This document shows positions 15,690 to 22,423 of a DNA stretch of 24,392 bases, in pieces. Numbering within the stretch: position 1 is the first letter of the stretch; each line of letters opens with the position of its first letter. The notes under the pieces were generated by a model. It was not told where the DNA came from. It made no database searches and worked only from the letters and a program-made list of their open reading frames with translations. Both the position numbers and the translations under genes were made by a program. The DNA lies in contig DINW01000036.1 of NCBI GenBank assembly GCA_002423705.1, positions 19,100 through 43,491 of the forward strand, given 5' to 3'. This DNA is from Clostridium sp. UBA5530. Its GTDB lineage: Bacteria; Bacillota; Clostridia; Clostridiales; Clostridiaceae.

Positions 15690-16355
15690 ATGAGTAGAAT
15701 AAAAGTGTTTACAGGACATTTTGGTAGTGGAAAGACAGAAATCTCCATAAACTATGCCAAAAAATTAGCCAAGGAAGGCAAAAAAGTGACTTTAGTAGAC
15801 ATTGACATCGTAAATGCTTATTTTTGCGTTAGAGATATGAAAGATGAGTTAGAAAAAGAAGGCATAAGAGTTATAGCTGCTAATCCTCATTGGTCTAATG
15901 CAGAACTTATGGTAGTTCCACCAGAAGTAATTTCTGCCTTTAATGACAAATCTCATGAAGTCATCATTGATGTTGGCGGAGATGATATTGGTGCTGTAGT
16001 TTTAGGACAGTACAATAAGTTTTTTAAAGAAGAGCCTTATGATATGTATTTTGTAGTAAACACTTTAAGGCCATTTACAGCAGATGAAGAAGGTGTGGAA
16101 GAGTATATAGCAGCTATAGAAAGGTCTAGTAGACTTAAAGTTACTCACTTTGTATCAAATAGCAATTTATCCTATGAAACTGACATAGAGCATATATTAA
16201 AAGGTGACAAAGAGGTACAAGCTTTAAGTGAAAAATTGAATATACCATATAAATATACAGTTTGTAGGAAAGACTTAGTCAATGAGATACAAGGTCGAAT
16301 TCATGGAGAAGAGATTTTTGGTATAGACATATATATGAAGCCACCATGGAGGTAG
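15690..16355 (+). CDS. P-loop ATPase of the SIMIBI (MinD/CobB-like) class next to VOR genes
   Basis: A 221-residue cytoplasmic nucleotide-binding protein. The Walker A motif GHFGSGKTE is at residues 9-17, followed by VTLVDIDIVNAYF (a VDxD switch typical of MinD/ArsA-like folds) and a Walker-B-like VIIDVGGDDIGAVVLGQY. The mid-domain YFVVNTLRPFT matches the strand before the base-recognition region. No membrane-targeting helix, iron-sulfur cysteine pair or cobalamin motif is obvious. The start ATG has AGAGGAGAAG upstream. It precedes the ferredoxin/VOR genes by 63 bases and is probably co-transcribed in part, but a second promoter may lie between. A role in assembling or controlling the oxidoreductase is suggested only by position. 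Confidence 0.8.
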   Translation: MSRIKVFTGHFGSGKTEISINYAKKLAKEGKKVTLVDIDIVNAYFCVRDMKDELEKEGIRVIAANPHWSNAELMVVPPEVISAFNDKSHEVIIDVGGDDIGAVVLGQYNKFFKEEPYDMYFVVNTLRPFTADEEGVEEYIAAIERSSRLKVTHFVSNSNLSYETDIEHILKGDKEVQALSEKLNIPYKYTVCRKDLVNEIQGRIHGEEIFGIDIYMKPPWR

Positions 16356-16356
16356 T

Positions 16357-16385
16357 TTACCAATAATTAAACAAATTATTATAAT
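16357..16385 (+). promoter_or_regulatory. Candidate internal promoter before the VOR ferredoxin subunit
   Basis: TTACCA (16357-16362) and a perfect TATAAT (16380-16385) are 17 bases apart, directly after the ATPase stop codon. An inverted repeat ACAAATT (16371-16377) / AATTTGT (16389-16395) brackets the -10 and could be an operator, though the region is AT-rich. Confidence 0.5.
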
Positions 16386-16392
16386 ATAAATT

Positions 16393-16406
16393 TGTAATCG
16401 TTTAAA
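16393..16406 (+). promoter_or_regulatory. CcpA (cre)-like site at the VOR promoter
   Basis: TGTAATCGTTTAAA matches the cre consensus TGWAANCGNTNWCA except for one base (A for C at position 13). It starts 8 bases after the -10 hexamer, at or near the expected transcription start, a position where CcpA usually represses. Confidence 0.45.
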
Positions 16407-16418
16407 GGAGGTTATAGT

Positions 16419-16628
16419 ATGGCAAAGGTTTCTTTCAGAGAAGAAAGATGTAAAGGTTGCTCACAATGTATAATTGCGTGCCCAAAAAAGATAATAACTT
16501 TCTCAGAAAAATTAAATGAAAAAGGATATCATCCAGCTACTGTTACAGAAGATAAGATGAAAGATTGTATAGGATGTGCATCTTGTGCAAGAATGTGTCC
16601 TGATTTAGTAATAACAGTTGAAAAATAA
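16419..16628 (+). CDS. 2-oxoacid:ferredoxin oxidoreductase (VOR type), delta/ferredoxin subunit
   Basis: A 69-residue 2x[4Fe-4S] ferredoxin-like subunit that passes electrons from the catalytic core to free ferredoxin. Both cluster motifs are complete: CKGCSQCIIACPK at the N-terminus and CIGCASCARMCPD near the C-terminus (CxxCxxCxxxCP each). A strong AAAGGAGG site precedes the ATG. The alpha subunit gene begins 16 bases later. Four-gene order delta-alpha-beta-gamma is typical of 2-oxoisovalerate and 2-oxoglutarate ferredoxin oxidoreductases. Confidence 0.92.
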   Translation: MAKVSFREERCKGCSQCIIACPKKIITFSEKLNEKGYHPATVTEDKMKDCIGCASCARMCPDLVITVEK

Positions 16629-16644
16629 AGAAGGGGGATTGAAA

Positions 16645-17715
16645 ATGGGAGAAAAGGTTTTAATGAAAGGAACTGAAGCCATAGGCGAAGCTGCCGTAAA
16701 AGCTGGTTGTAAGTGTTTCTTTGGATACCCAATAACACCACAAACAGAAGTGGCTGCATATCTATCCAAAAGAATGCCTAAAATAGGTAGAGTATTCCTT
16801 CAAGCAGAAAGTGAAGTAGCTGCTATAAACATGATTTATGGAGCAGCAGGAACAGGAGTTAGAAGTATGACATCATCTTCTTCACCTGGAATAAGTTTAA
16901 AATCAGAAGGAATTTCATATATAGCAGGAGCAGAACTTCCTTGCGTAATTATAAACATCGTAAGAGGAGGCCCAGGACTAGGAGGAATTCAACCAGCACA
17001 ATCAGATTATTTCCAAGCTACTAAAGCTAGTGGACATGGAGATTTCAGTATGCCAGTATATGCACCATCATCAATTCAAGAGATGGTTGACTTAGTTCAA
17101 GAAGCTTTTGATGTAGCAGATATGTATAGAACTCCTGTTATGGTTATGGGAGATGGAATGCTAGGACAAATGATGGAGCCAGTTGAGTTCAAAGAAAGAG
17201 AACAAAGAAAACTTCCTGAAAAGGATTGGGCTGCAACAGGATTAAAGGGAAGAGATCATCATAATGTAATCAATTCTCTATATCTAAAACCAGATGAGCT
17301 TGAAAACCACAACTGGAAATTACAAGCTAAATATGAAGAAATAAAGAAAAATGAAACTAAGTATGAACTATTTAATTGTGATGAGCCTTGTGATTTAATC
17401 ATCGTGGCTTATGGCACAACTTCAAGAATATGTAAAAATGTTATTAAGCTTGCTAAAAAAGAGGGAATAAATTTAGGACTTATAAGACCTATAACAATTT
17501 GGCCTTTCCCAGTGGAAGCTTTTGAAAAGACAATAGATAAGACTACTCATGGATATTTAAGCGTAGAAATGAGCTGTGGACAAATGGTTGAAGATGTTAA
17601 ATTAGCATCTAATGGAAGAAAACCAGTAAGCTTCTATGGAAGAACTGGTGGAATGGTTCCAACACCAGATGGAATATTAGCTAAAGTTAAGGAAATAGTA
17701 GGAGGTGCAAAATAA
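16645..17715 (+). CDS. vorB: 2-oxoacid:ferredoxin oxidoreductase (2-oxoisovalerate type), alpha subunit
   Basis: Catalytic subunit of a thiamine-diphosphate, iron-sulfur enzyme that oxidatively decarboxylates branched-chain 2-oxoacids to acyl-CoA with ferredoxin as acceptor. The 356-residue protein has the pyruvate-ferredoxin oxidoreductase N-terminal domain (MKGTEAIGEAAVKAGCKCFF, then GYPITPQTEV), followed by SSSPGISLKSEG and RGGPGLGGIQPAQSDYFQ, and a C-terminal domain II with LIRPITIWPFP. The start ATG 16645 has AAGGGGGA upstream; a TTG at 16618 inside the previous gene was rejected. The stop overlaps the beta start by one base. 2-Oxoglutarate (KOR) enzymes have the same layout; the branched-chain call rests on family resemblance and on the buk-ptb-buk neighbour. 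Subunit letters differ between organisms (this alpha subunit is VorB in methanogen naming). Confidence 0.88.
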   Translation: MGEKVLMKGTEAIGEAAVKAGCKCFFGYPITPQTEVAAYLSKRMPKIGRVFLQAESEVAAINMIYGAAGTGVRSMTSSSSPGISLKSEGISYIAGAELPCVIINIVRGGPGLGGIQPAQSDYFQATKASGHGDFSMPVYAPSSIQEMVDLVQEAFDVADMYRTPVMVMGDGMLGQMMEPVEFKEREQRKLPEKDWAATGLKGRDHHNVINSLYLKPDELENHNWKLQAKYEEIKKNETKYELFNCDEPCDLIIVAYGTTSRICKNVIKLAKKEGINLGLIRPITIWPFPVEAFEKTIDKTTHGYLSVEMSCGQMVEDVKLASNGRKPVSFYGRTGGMVPTPDGILAKVKEIVGGAK

Positions 17716-18464
17716 TGGCTATAGTTTTTCAACCAACAAAGGCTATGTTAGACGTACCAACTCACTACTGTCCAGGATGTACTCATGGAATAATTCATAG
17801 ACTAGTAGCAGAAGTTATAGAAGAGTTAGGAGTAGTAGACAAGACTATAGGAGTAGCTCCAGTTGGATGCTCAGTTCTTGCTTATGATTACTTTGCTTGT
17901 GATATGCTTGAAGCTGCCCATGGTAGAGCACCAGCAGTAGCTACTGGTATAAAGAGATCAAACCCTGATTCAGTAGTATTTACTTATCAAGGAGATGGAG
18001 ACCTAGCAGCCATAGGTACTGCAGAAATAGTACATGCGGCTACAAGAGGTGAAAATATAGTTACAATATTTGTTAATAACTGTATATATGGAATGACTGG
18101 TGGACAAATGGCTCCAACTACATTACCAGGACAAGTTACAGAAACTACACCTTATGGAAGAGATGTAAAGGTTCAAGGACATCCAATAAGAGTATCAGAA
18201 ATGATATCTACTCTAGATGGAGCTTGTTATGTTGAAAGAGTATCAGTAGATGCTGTTCCAAATGTAATAAAGGCTAAGAAGGCTATAAAGAAAGCTTTCG
18301 AAAATGCTATAGCAGGAAAGGGATTCTCTTTAGTTGAAGTATTATCAATATGCCCAACTAACTGGGGACTATCCACAGAAGAATCTCTTAAGTGGTTAAG
18401 AGAGAACATGATGCCTTATTATCCACTAGGAGTTAAAAAAGATACTACTGGGGAGGTGAAATAA
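17715..18464 (+). CDS. 2-oxoacid:ferredoxin oxidoreductase (VOR type), beta subunit (thiamine-diphosphate binding)
   Basis: Binds thiamine diphosphate and Mg2+ and pairs with the alpha subunit to form the active site. The 249-residue protein shows HYCPGCTHGIIHRL at the N-terminus, PVGCSVLAYDYF, and the TPP signature that starts GDGDLAAIG and ends VNNCIYGMTGGQ, followed by APTTLPGQVTETTPYG. GGAGGTG lies 8 bases before the ATG, which overlaps the alpha stop codon (TAATG). Its small size (about 250 residues) is normal for four-subunit enzymes. The gamma gene starts one base after its stop. Confidence 0.92.
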   Translation: MAIVFQPTKAMLDVPTHYCPGCTHGIIHRLVAEVIEELGVVDKTIGVAPVGCSVLAYDYFACDMLEAAHGRAPAVATGIKRSNPDSVVFTYQGDGDLAAIGTAEIVHAATRGENIVTIFVNNCIYGMTGGQMAPTTLPGQVTETTPYGRDVKVQGHPIRVSEMISTLDGACYVERVSVDAVPNVIKAKKAIKKAFENAIAGKGFSLVEVLSICPTNWGLSTEESLKWLRENMMPYYPLGVKKDTTGEVK

Positions 18465-18465
18465 T

Positions 18466-18996
18466 ATGGCAACACAAGAAATGATATTTGCTGGTTTCGG
18501 AGGACAAGGTATATTGTCTATGGCTAAATTCATAGCTTATGCTGGAATGGATAATAATATGAATGTTTCTTGGTTACCATCTTATGGTCCAGAAATGAGA
18601 GGAGGAACTGCTAACGCTTCGGTTATACTTACTGATGATCAAGTAGGTTCACCAATAGTTTTAAATCCAGATTCATTAATAGTTATGAATAGACCTTCCC
18701 TTGATAAGTTTGAAGATGTTATAAAAGCTAATGGTCTATTAGTAATGGATTCAGACTTAGTTACAAGAGAACCTAAGAGAACTGATATAACAGTTGTCAA
18801 GGTTCCAGCTCAAACAGAGGCTGCAAAGTTAGGATCGACTAAAATTGCTAACATGGTGCTTCTTGGAGCTTTAGTAGCACAAACTAAGATAGTTTCTATG
18901 GACATGATTTTAAAAGCACTTAAGGATCATGGAAAAGAAAAATTCTATGAAGTAAACAAAAAAGCTTTAGAGGTAGGAGCATCCTACGTAAAATAA
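18466..18996 (+). CDS. 2-oxoacid:ferredoxin oxidoreductase (VOR type), gamma subunit
   Basis: Structural subunit thought to help bind coenzyme A. The 176-residue protein has the pyruvate/ketoisovalerate oxidoreductase catalytic-domain pattern: GFGGQGILSMAKFIAYAGM, SWLPSYGPEMRGGTANASVI and GSPIVLNPDSLIVMN. The start ATG 18466 is one base past the beta stop, with GGGGAGGTGA upstream. A strong terminator follows, closing the operon. Confidence 0.92.
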   Translation: MATQEMIFAGFGGQGILSMAKFIAYAGMDNNMNVSWLPSYGPEMRGGTANASVILTDDQVGSPIVLNPDSLIVMNRPSLDKFEDVIKANGLLVMDSDLVTREPKRTDITVVKVPAQTEAAKLGSTKIANMVLLGALVAQTKIVSMDMILKALKDHGKEKFYEVNKKALEVGASYVK

Positions 18997-19003
18997 CATG
19001 CTT

Positions 19004-19059
19004 AAAGAGGGCTATTGCATTGACAATGAAAAAATTGTTAATGGATAGCCCTCTTTTTA
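19004..19059 (+). terminator. Rho-independent terminator ending the VOR operon
   Basis: AAAGAGGGCTAT pairs with ATAGCCCTCTTT, and pairing continues inward through CATTGACAAT/ATTGTTAATG with small mismatches, giving a stem of over 20 bp and a T-run. Confidence 0.93.
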
Positions 19060-19135
19060 TTGATAAAACTTATGTTTTCTTATATTATAAAGATAAGTTT
19101 AATTAATATATTATAGGTAAAGTAAGGTGGAAATT

Positions 19136-19972
19136 ATGAGAACTAGTTTAAAGATAAATAATACTTTTACAAAGATAGATGAAATGGTTGGTGAGGATGC
19201 AACCTTTCAAGTGTTAGAATATGATGACCTTAGGGGTGGCAAGGATGTAGATACTGCAGTGAAGCTAAGCTTTATGAGAGAGGCTCATATAAAACTTAGA
19301 CAGCTTAGAATTATCTTAGACCAAGGAGCTGTAAGGGTTGAAACTGGGGCTCTACACTTTATGAAGGGTCATATAGCCATGGAGAATAAAATGGGCGGGG
19401 TTTTTGGACTTGGTAAAAAGATGTTATCAAGTAAGGTCACAGGAGAAACTACCTTCAAACCTATATATAGAGGAACAGGGGAGATTTTTTTAGAGCCTAG
19501 CTTTGGTCATTATGCATTAATAGAATTAGAGGATGAGGATATAATAGTTGATGATGGATTATTTTATGCTTGTGAAGAAGAAGTGGAAATAGGTGCAGCA
19601 ATGCAAAAAAGCATATCTTCAACTTTATTTGGCAATGAAGGACTATTTCAAGTTAAACTATCTGGGTCAGGAGTGGCAGTTTTAGAACTTCCAGTACCAG
19701 AAAGTGAGATAGTTAAGGTAAAGTTATTTAACGATACTTTAAAGGTAGATGGTGATTTTGTTATTTTAAGAAGCGGCAGAATAGACTTTACAGTAGAAAA
19801 GTCATCTAAATCTTTGTTAGCTACGGCAACAGGAGGAGAAGGGCTATTAAATGTATATAAAGGAACAGGAGAAGTGTGGTTAATGCCAACATCTGCTGTG
19901 TATAAAGAGCTATCTGGTGGAAATATTCAGGAGGTATCTAGTCCTACAAATAAAAGAAATAATGAAGAATAA
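19136..19972 (+). CDS. AIM24-family protein
   Basis: A 278-residue protein of the AIM24 (TerD-distant, beta-helix) family, named after a yeast mitochondrial protein; bacterial function is unknown. Family features are the long all-beta pattern, repeated glycine turns (YRGTGEIFLEPSFGHY and VYKGTGEVWLMPTSAVY, a shared G-T-G-E-[IV] phrase in two halves), and LFGNEGLFQVKLSG. The two similar GTGE phrases point to a pseudo-two-fold layout. The start ATG 19136 has AAGGTGG 5 bases upstream; a GTG at 19127 lies within that site. No signal peptide or membrane helix is seen. It stands between the VOR terminator and the ATP-cone gene. No convincing promoter was identified. Confidence 0.85.
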   Translation: MRTSLKINNTFTKIDEMVGEDATFQVLEYDDLRGGKDVDTAVKLSFMREAHIKLRQLRIILDQGAVRVETGALHFMKGHIAMENKMGGVFGLGKKMLSSKVTGETTFKPIYRGTGEIFLEPSFGHYALIELEDEDIIVDDGLFYACEEEVEIGAAMQKSISSTLFGNEGLFQVKLSGSGVAVLELPVPESEIVKVKLFNDTLKVDGDFVILRSGRIDFTVEKSSKSLLATATGGEGLLNVYKGTGEVWLMPTSAVYKELSGGNIQEVSSPTNKRNNEE

Positions 19973-19992
19973 ATATGGTGAAAAATAGAGAG

Positions 19993-20018
19993 AATTTTCT
20001 AATAATATGTGGTACAAT
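19993..20018 (+). promoter_or_regulatory. Candidate promoter of the ATP-cone gene with a weak CodY-like box
   Basis: An extended -10 TGGTACAAT lies at 20010-20018. Just upstream AATTTTCTAATAATA (19993-20007) matches the CodY consensus at 12 of 15 positions, which is borderline in an AT-rich genome. Confidence 0.35.
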
Positions 20019-20055
20019 TATAATAATAACATAAGTATAATAAGGGAGTGATAAG

Positions 20056-20325
20056 ATGCAAGTGATAAAAAGAAGCGGAAAATTACAGGACTTCAATGAA
20101 GGAAAAATATTAACATCTATTATGAACTCATCCGATGAAATAAATCAGCCTCTAAACCAAGGAGACATAGCTTGTGTTAAAGAAACAATCTTAGGAAGAG
20201 TTAGCTCCTTAAAAAAAGATAAGGTAAGGTCACAGGAAATATTTGAAATAATATATGAGGAATTAATTAATCTAGGGTTTAGTGATGTAGCACATATTTA
20301 TAAAGTAGGATCAGAAAGAAAATAA
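20056..20325 (+). CDS. Stand-alone ATP-cone domain protein
   Basis: An 89-residue protein consisting almost entirely of one ATP-cone, the nucleotide-binding regulatory module of ribonucleotide reductases and NrdR. The hallmark start VIKRSGKLQDFNEGKILTSI matches the ATP-cone pattern V-x-K-R-x-G-x-x-x-x-F, and the C-terminal half has SQEIFEIIYEELINLGFSDVAHIY. The NrdR zinc ribbon (about 45 N-terminal residues) and any reductase domain are missing. GGGAGTGA precedes the ATG. It lies 83 bases after the AIM24 gene and ends in a bidirectional terminator. Whether it acts on the cell's reductases or senses ATP for another target is unknown. Confidence 0.85.
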   Translation: MQVIKRSGKLQDFNEGKILTSIMNSSDEINQPLNQGDIACVKETILGRVSSLKKDKVRSQEIFEIIYEELINLGFSDVAHIYKVGSERK

Positions 20326-20335
20326 CATATTAAAT

Positions 20336-20375
20336 AAGCCATGTTCTTTTACAAAGAACATGGCTTCAATTTTTA
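20336..20375. terminator. Terminator between convergent genes
   Basis: AAGCCATGTTCTTT, loop TAC, AAAGAACATGGCTT: a perfect 14-bp stem. The T-run is better on the plus strand (CAATTTTTA); on the minus strand it is weaker. It separates the ATP-cone gene from the minus-strand membrane protein gene. Confidence 0.85.
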
Positions 20376-20376
20376 A

Positions 20377-20652
20377 TTAAAATAATTGAATAATAGCCAT
20401 ACCTACTATTACAGAGCCTAGAACTATAGCTATTTTACCAGCAGTTATGCTGCTCATATTCATATTTTTAGATTTATCATAATTAGAAGATTTTATAATT
20501 ACATTAAGGCCGCTGAATATTTGCATGAAGCCTAAAAATAGCATAACAAGCTCTAATCTGGCATATCCTAAAAAATAAGTGATGGCAGAAACTATGGTAA
20601 GAGTTGTGAATATACCCAAGAATATAGAATTAGTCTTTAAATTTAACCTCAA
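20377..20652 (-). CDS. Small membrane protein of unknown function
   Basis: A 91-residue protein that I do not recognise, with three predicted membrane helices at about residues 11-28 (FLGIFTTLTIVSAITYFL), 32-51 (LELVMLFLGFMQIFSGLNVI) and 70-90 (GKIAIVLGSVIVGMAIIQL). A short polar loop with Lys and Asn lies between helices two and three. The start is TTG at 20652, chosen because AGGAG lies 8 bases upstream; the frame stays open up to a TTG at 20697 but without a ribosome site. It follows the HTH gene on the same strand by 34 bases, so the two are likely one transcript and the HTH protein may control it. Confidence 0.65.
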   Translation of the reverse strand: MRLNLKTNSIFLGIFTTLTIVSAITYFLGYARLELVMLFLGFMQIFSGLNVIIKSSNYDKSKNMNMSSITAGKIAIVLGSVIVGMAIIQLF

Positions 20653-20686
20653 AATATCATCTCCTGTAAATATTAAATTGTTAGTA

Positions 20687-21154
20687 TCATATATCAAACT
20701 CTGATGCTTCTAAAAGCAATTTCCCTAAAAATTTTGGATTCCCGTAAATTACTATCCTAGCTTTTTTTTCTGCTTCCATATAAAAATATTCAAAACGAAC
20801 CCACTTTTTATCAGGATCATTGAGATTTATTTTTGATATTATTTTCTCACATAGAGGGGTAGCTGTTAAAGCATCAGGTACGTTATAGTCTAAAACCACA
20901 CAACCTTCTAAGGTATGGGATGAAATAGTATCCCCTTGGATGAAAGTATTTAGACCTTTTATAGCTTTAGTTTTATGATCAGCTTCAAAGGAGCCTAGTG
21001 CCATAAAGTCTTTTAAATCAGAAGCTTTAACTCTCCATTGACCACCTACCTTGGAAGCTTTAATTTTTTTTTCTTTTATATATCTTCTTACGGTTATAGG
21101 ATGTACAGTTAGTATTTTAGACACTTCATCCACGGATAATAATTCTTTTTCCAT
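20687..21154 (-). CDS. Helix-turn-helix (excisionase/MerR-like) DNA-binding protein
   Basis: A 155-residue putative regulator. Residues 3-53 form a HTH_17/excisionase-type winged helix: LLSVDEVSKILTVHPITVRR, then YIKEKKIKASKVGGQWRVKASDLKDFM, the pattern shared with excisionases and plasmid/phage regulators. The C-terminal ~95 residues (TLEGCVVLDYNVPDALTATP and WVRFEYFYMEAEKKARIVIYG) form a mixed alpha/beta domain that I do not recognise and that could bind a ligand or partner. Start 21154 follows AAGGTG; an upstream ATG at 21175 precedes that site. No integrase or other phage gene is nearby, so a housekeeping regulator is more likely than a true excisionase. Confidence 0.8.
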   Translation of the reverse strand: MEKELLSVDEVSKILTVHPITVRRYIKEKKIKASKVGGQWRVKASDLKDFMALGSFEADHKTKAIKGLNTFIQGDTISSHTLEGCVVLDYNVPDALTATPLCEKIISKINLNDPDKKWVRFEYFYMEAEKKARIVIYGNPKFLGKLLLEASEFDI

Positions 21155-21232
21155 AGGGCACACCTTCTTTATCAAGTGAAACTTAGTTTGGGTTCCACCA
21201 AAATATTAGTTTAACTTTATCTAGGGTCGTAG

Positions 21233-21248
21233 CTGGCGTTAACACCAG
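21233..21248. repeat. 16-bp near-palindrome in the divergent intergenic region
   Basis: CTGGCGTT/AACACCAG is symmetric except for one pair. It sits in a patch of clearly higher GC content than the surrounding DNA, between the divergent HTH gene and yhfZ, and could be an operator of the HTH protein. Confidence 0.4.
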
Positions 21249-21360
21249 GTAGACATGAGATAAAATATTTCATAAATAAAATTATATAGTATAAAGGTTT
21301 TAAAATCAAAAGGATAATTTCTCTAAAAAATAGCAAAGGCAAATAAAAATCAGAATATTT

Positions 21361-21399
21361 AACAATATTGTTGAATATAGAAATTAGATGTGGTATACT
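21361..21399 (+). promoter_or_regulatory. Promoter of the yhf operon
   Basis: TTGAAT (21371-21376), 17 bases, then TATACT (21394-21399) preceded by TGG (extended -10). A perfect 12-bp palindrome AACAATATTGTT (21361-21372) touches the -35 box. Confidence 0.65.
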
Positions 21400-21400
21400 T

Positions 21401-21422
21401 AATGTACAGAAAGTTGTATATT
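21401..21422. promoter_or_regulatory. 22-bp dyad, copy 1 (putative yhf operator)
   Basis: AATGTAC, 8 bases, GTATATT (inverted repeat with one G-U-type difference). It begins two bases after the -10 hexamer and so covers the transcription start, an ideal repressor position. The same dyad is found at 22385-22406. Confidence 0.6.
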
Positions 21423-21438
21423 CAAGTTAGGTGATGTG

Positions 21439-22365
21439 ATGGATATAAGTAAAAAGTTGATGCAAAAAAATGGAATAATGGCCATGGAGCTTGCTAAGGA
21501 TTTTATGGTTATGGAAGTAGGAGATAGAATAAGCACTGTAGCTCAGCTTTCAGAGCAATACCAAACTGCTAGAGGAACTATTCAGTCTGCAATAAAGATA
21601 TTAGATGATTACAAAGCCATAGGATTAGAACCAAGAGGTCATCTAGGAACTTTTATAACTCATATTGATCACGTAAAACTTTTAGAAATTGCAGGAGTGA
21701 AAAGTATAGTAGGGGTTATGCCACTTCCATACTCTAAAAAATATGAAGGGCTAGCAACAGGCATATACAATGGTCTTGACAATGTAAATATTCCTATAAA
21801 TTTAGCATTTATGAGAGGATCTAATAATAGACTTAAAGCTTTAAAGGATAACAGATATGATTTTGCCATAACCTCTAGGCTTACAGCAGAGCATTATTTA
21901 CGGAATCATGAGAATGTAAAGGTTATTATGGGATTTGGCATAGGATCTTACGTGAATGAGCATATTCTAATCTTGAGAAGCAATGATTTTTATCACATAC
22001 CAGAAGGAATGAGGATTGGAATAGACTATTCCTCTATAGATCAAATGGTTTTAACTCAAAAACACTTTAAGGATAAAAAGGTAGAGTATATTCCTATATC
22101 CTATAATCAAATTACTGAGTCTTTAAATAATGGAACTATAGATGGAGCTATATGGAATATAGATGACATAAGAGAAAGAAAAGTATCAGTGTTATATAAG
22201 AAGTTAGACAATAGAGATTACAATTATTCTGATACGGAGGCTGTTATAATAACCAATAGCAATAATAATATGATAGATAAATTGTTTACTAAGCTAATAA
22301 ATGGAGATAAGGTTATAGAATATCAAAAGAAAGTAATAAATGGAGTAATGATGCCTAACTATTAA
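21439..22365 (+). CDS. yhfZ: YhfZ-family transcriptional regulator
   Basis: A 308-residue regulator of the family that accompanies yhf operons. The N-terminal part (about residues 10-75) is a GntR-like winged helix: DRISTVAQLSEQYQTARGTI, then QSAIKILDDYKAIGLEPRGH. The C-terminal ~220 residues resemble a periplasmic-binding-protein fold used inside the cell to sense a ligand (VGVMPLPYSKKYEGLATGIY, DFAITSRLTAEHYL, IDGAIWNIDDI). The start ATG 21439 has AGGTGA 4 bases upstream; a GTG three bases earlier was not chosen. It is the first gene of the operon and has a strong promoter with a dyad over the start site, so it probably controls itself. The ligand is unknown. Confidence 0.85.
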   Translation: MDISKKLMQKNGIMAMELAKDFMVMEVGDRISTVAQLSEQYQTARGTIQSAIKILDDYKAIGLEPRGHLGTFITHIDHVKLLEIAGVKSIVGVMPLPYSKKYEGLATGIYNGLDNVNIPINLAFMRGSNNRLKALKDNRYDFAITSRLTAEHYLRNHENVKVIMGFGIGSYVNEHILILRSNDFYHIPEGMRIGIDYSSIDQMVLTQKHFKDKKVEYIPISYNQITESLNNGTIDGAIWNIDDIRERKVSVLYKKLDNRDYNYSDTEAVIITNSNNNMIDKLFTKLINGDKVIEYQKKVINGVMMPNY

Positions 22366-22375
22366 GGCATTATTA

Positions 22376-22406
22376 TTTACAACCAATGTACATAATTTCG
22401 TATATT
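22376..22406 (+). promoter_or_regulatory. 22-bp dyad, copy 2, with a weak promoter before the PRD gene
   Basis: The dyad AATGTAC, 8 bases, GTATATT (22385-22406) repeats copy 1; over 24 bases (AATGTAC to GTATATTCA) the two copies agree at 20 positions. TTTACA (22376-22381) and TATATT (22401-22406, 19-base spacing) could form an internal promoter with the dyad lying between and over the boxes. Confidence 0.55.
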
Positions 22407-22423
22407 CATAAGGAGGATTCAAT

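Noticed and set aside
20687..21154. Phage or plasmid remnant signalled by the excisionase-like gene
   Set aside because: No integrase, attachment site repeat or other mobile gene is near, and codon use matches the neighbours.
21190..21215. T-box-like GGTGGAACC on the minus strand
   Set aside because: It resembles the T-box core, but there is no specifier stem, terminator or amino-acid gene; the downstream gene encodes a HTH protein.
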